64,000 bases of DNA, taken from the NCBI GenBank assembly GCA_015482705.2, contig JADMLA020000040.1, positions 186,001 to 250,000 of the forward strand, in the 5' to 3' direction. A program made the translations under genes and the position numbers. This document shows positions 61,956 through 64,000 of the stretch, piece after piece. Position 1 is the stretch's first letter, and the number at the start of each line of letters is the position of its first letter. The stretch comes from Prosthecochloris sp. GTDB taxonomy: Bacteria; Bacteroidota; Chlorobiia; Chlorobiales; Chlorobiaceae. The notes below the pieces were generated by a model that did no database searches, was not told the origin of the DNA, and was given only the letters and a program-made list of their open reading frames with translations.

Positions 61956-64000
61956 TCAATAACCGAATATTTCCTCGAGAGAAAGATTGTCGACTTTTCC
62001 GAACTTGCCGAGGGTTTCCATGTCGAGGTTTTCTTTTTTTCCCAGTACCAAGAGCGTGTATTTTTTATCGGTGAACCGCTGCCGGTGGAATGCAGCTATG
62101 TCTTCGAAGCCGAGGTTTGCGGTATTATCATAAATATCCTTTCGGATATCATGGTTCAAGCCGAGTTTTTGTGCCTCTTCCCTGGTGAAAAGAATTTTTG
62201 TTCTGGTCAGCCGTTCGGTATGGATTTTTCTCTGAATTCCGTTTTTTGCCGCTGCGAAGAGATCCGGTGATTCAGGCAGGTTTTCCTGTAATTGGGTTAA
62301 GCCTGAGAGCGCTTCGGGAAGTTTATCCGCCTGGGTCCCGATATAGCTGAAAATATAATGATGTTCATCTTTGTCTTTGGGTATGCGGTAAACCGAAAAG
62401 ACAGAATATGCAAGAGCCTTCGCTTCACGGAGTTCCTGAAAAACGACCGACGACATGCCTCCTCCGTAATACTCGTTGAAGAGTGTGATCAATGGAATCT
62501 GTTCCGGATCATACCGTTCGTCTCTGGAGAGCATGAGCATTTCAGCCTGTGTCATGTCGTAATCGACGACATAAACACGGTTTTCCTGCTGCTCGATCTC
62601 TCTGTAAGGTTCTATGTCCGGGATAGGGACGAGTTTCCGTTTGAGGTGTTCGAGTTCCCGAAGTTCGGAAGAAAGCTTGCCTGGCGCAGCTGGCCCATAG
62701 TACAATACTCTATGGCGGTATCGCATGAGAGTGTCGATTTCGGCAAGCAACTCTTCGGGGGTTACCTTGTTGAGTTCGCCATTGTCGAGCACATTGGTGA
62801 ATGGTGACGATGCGCCGTAGCGTCCGTAATTATACATTGCCTCGAAAAGGATTTTACGCTTCGAAAGCTTGTCGTCGGCTCTTTCCTTCAAAATACCTGC
62901 CTTTAGTTTTTCGAGTGCTTCAGGATTGGGACGGGCATCGCAGAGCAGCGTTTCGAGCATGTGAAGCGCTGTAGGAAAATGTTCCTGAAGACCGGAAAGT
63001 TTCAAGTAGAGGTGGTCGTCCGCGGTATACGCTGAAAAGCTCGCTCCAATCTTGTACATTTCCTGATTGAATTCGGCCGGTGTCAATGTAGATGTTCCCA
63101 GGTAACTGAGATAATCGAGTGCCAGATCGATTTTTTTTGTGTGATTATTGCCGATATCAAAGACATAGTAGAGGGAGAATAGGTCGTTTTCATTGTTTTT
63201 GACGGAATAGATCGGAACACCGTCGATAATGTTTTCCGATTGAATATCTCGCTCGAAGTCGAGAAAAACAGGGTCGATATCTTCTGTTTTGCGCGCAAGT
63301 ATGTTTTCAGCAAAAACAGATGTTTTATTGCGGTTTACCTTGAGCGGTGTTATCGGCGGTTTCTGAATTTTGGGAGTTTCCGCATCTTTGCCATGCTGCT
63401 TGTAAATGGCAACGTAGTTGTTCCCGTAATGGTTACGTGCAAAGGCTGATATTTCTGCCTTGGTGATGCTGCTCAGGCGCTCTCTTTTCTCAACCACACT
63501 TTGCCAGTCGATACCGAGCACAAAGGCATCGACAAACGTTTCTGTGCGTCCCCTGTTTGTTTCAAGGGTTCTGAGTTCCTCGATCTTCAGATCGTTGATG
63601 ACTGCCTCGAGGAGCCAGTCCGGGAAATTTCCTTTTTTAACGTTTTCGACCTGTTCGAGCAGGTGTTCCCTGACTTCATCGAGGCTTTGACCTTCTCGGG
63701 GTTTGGCGGAAAGAAGGTGCGTTGAATAATCTTTCATTTCGACCACCATCGAGGCAGCATCGAGGACTTTTTGACTTTGATTGAGGTTCAGGTCGATAAG
63801 GCCTGCCGTCTGATTGTGCAGTATTTTGTCGATAAGGGTAAGAAAATCAATATCCGGTGTGTCGGCCCCTCCGAACCTGAAGCCGATAACCAGTTCTTCC
63901 GCTTCGGGACCTTTTACCTTTGTGACCACCGGTTGTCCGATTGGATCTTCTTTTGGTGGGAAAAACTGAGGAACGGTATTGGGCTGGAGTTTCGAGAATT
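61956..64000 (-). CDS. M16 family zinc metallopeptidase (partial, N-terminus outside the window)
   Basis: The frame is open to the right edge, so the coding region continues beyond 64000. The visible 681 or so residues cover the middle and C-terminal halves of an insulinase-type M16 peptidase. The C-terminal unit has YYGGGMSSVVFQELREAKAL and AYSVFSVYR, the Arg/Tyr pair that helps bind substrate. The zinc-binding HxxEH should lie in the missing part. It is 96 bases before the SPFH gene, in the same direction. Confidence 0.9.
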   Translation of the reverse strand, partial: FSKLQPNTVPQFFPPKEDPIGQPVVTKVKGPEAEELVIGFRFGGADTPDIDFLTLIDKILHNQTAGLIDLNLNQSQKVLDAASMVVEMKDYSTHLLSAKPREGQSLDEVREHLLEQVENVKKGNFPDWLLEAVINDLKIEELRTLETNRGRTETFVDAFVLGIDWQSVVEKRERLSSITKAEISAFARNHYGNNYVAIYKQHGKDAETPKIQKPPITPLKVNRNKTSVFAENILARKTEDIDPVFLDFERDIQSENIIDGVPIYSVKNNENDLFSLYYVFDIGNNHTKKIDLALDYLSYLGTSTLTPAEFNQEMYKIGASFSAYTADDHLYLKLSGLQEHFPTALHMLETLLCDARPNPEALEKLKAGILKERADDKLSKRKILFEAMYNYGRYGASSPFTNVLDNGELNKVTPEELLAEIDTLMRYRHRVLYYGPAAPGKLSSELRELEHLKRKLVPIPDIEPYREIEQQENRVYVVDYDMTQAEMLMLSRDERYDPEQIPLITLFNEYYGGGMSSVVFQELREAKALAYSVFSVYRIPKDKDEHHYIFSYIGTQADKLPEALSGLTQLQENLPESPDLFAAAKNGIQRKIHTERLTRTKILFTREEAQKLGLNHDIRKDIYDNTANLGFEDIAAFHRQRFTDKKYTLLVLGKKENLDMETLGKFGKVDNLSLEEIFGY

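Noticed and set aside
1..64000. CRISPR arrays, insertion sequences, prophage or rRNA genes
   Set aside because: No regularly spaced repeats, transposase or integrase genes, phage modules or rRNA stretches were seen on either strand.

Overview
The window is a stretch of a green sulfur bacterium (Chlorobiaceae) chromosome. The strongest marker is bchY, a subunit of chlorophyllide a reductase. A complete menaquinone gene set, a short primary sigma factor, a bacillithiol gene (bshC), System II cytochrome c maturation and Bacteroidota/Chlorobiota-type regulators fit the same group. The genus (Prosthecochloris or Chlorobium?) cannot be fixed from the window. Most of it is ordinary housekeeping sequence. 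Both ends cut genes: an Old Yellow Enzyme tail at 1-152 and an M16 peptidase that runs off at 64000.

Layout. 1-1400: OYE tail, a guanidinium exporter of the Gdx/SugE type with operator-like dyads upstream, and a small membrane protein. 1476-9699 (minus): a TPR lipoprotein followed by menF-menD-menH, then menB-menC-menE, which make menaquinone from chorismate. 9865-16212 (plus): a DUF1848 Fe-S protein, copZ-copA, a NYN/LOTUS RNA-binding protein and a GH13 branching-type enzyme. Then come tRNA-Asp (minus), an alanine symporter, citrate synthase, gatC, a DUF167 protein, dtd and kdsB, with xseA convergent. 23376-30884: an HU-like protein, bchY, frr and rpmE (minus), recG, rsgA and an aldehyde dehydrogenase.

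30898-37440 (minus) is the most unusual region. Five full-length paralogous regulators lie head to tail. Each has the same N-terminal sensor-like domain, a long coiled coil and a LuxR-type helix-turn-helix. They carry no recognisable receiver, kinase or membrane domain. The intergenic spacers hold palindromes and hairpins. This is the best candidate for an undescribed system.

37706-46785 (plus): a low-molecular-weight phosphatase, a lipid kinase, an alternative GlmU, a TrpG/PabA amidotransferase, a LOG-family protein, and then a small Cys-containing HTH regulator followed by resB-ccsA-dsbD for cytochrome c assembly. 46814-52170 (minus): bshC, surE and a patatin/Omp85 outer-membrane protein. 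52346-64000: accD, thyX (minus), clpP, valS, rpoD, then minus-strand DUF62, lptG/F, an SPFH protein with a clear terminator, and the M16 peptidase. Convergent gene pairs repeatedly overlap at their 3' ends (kdsB/xseA, bchY/frr, accD/thyX, rpoD/DUF62), so the genome is compact.
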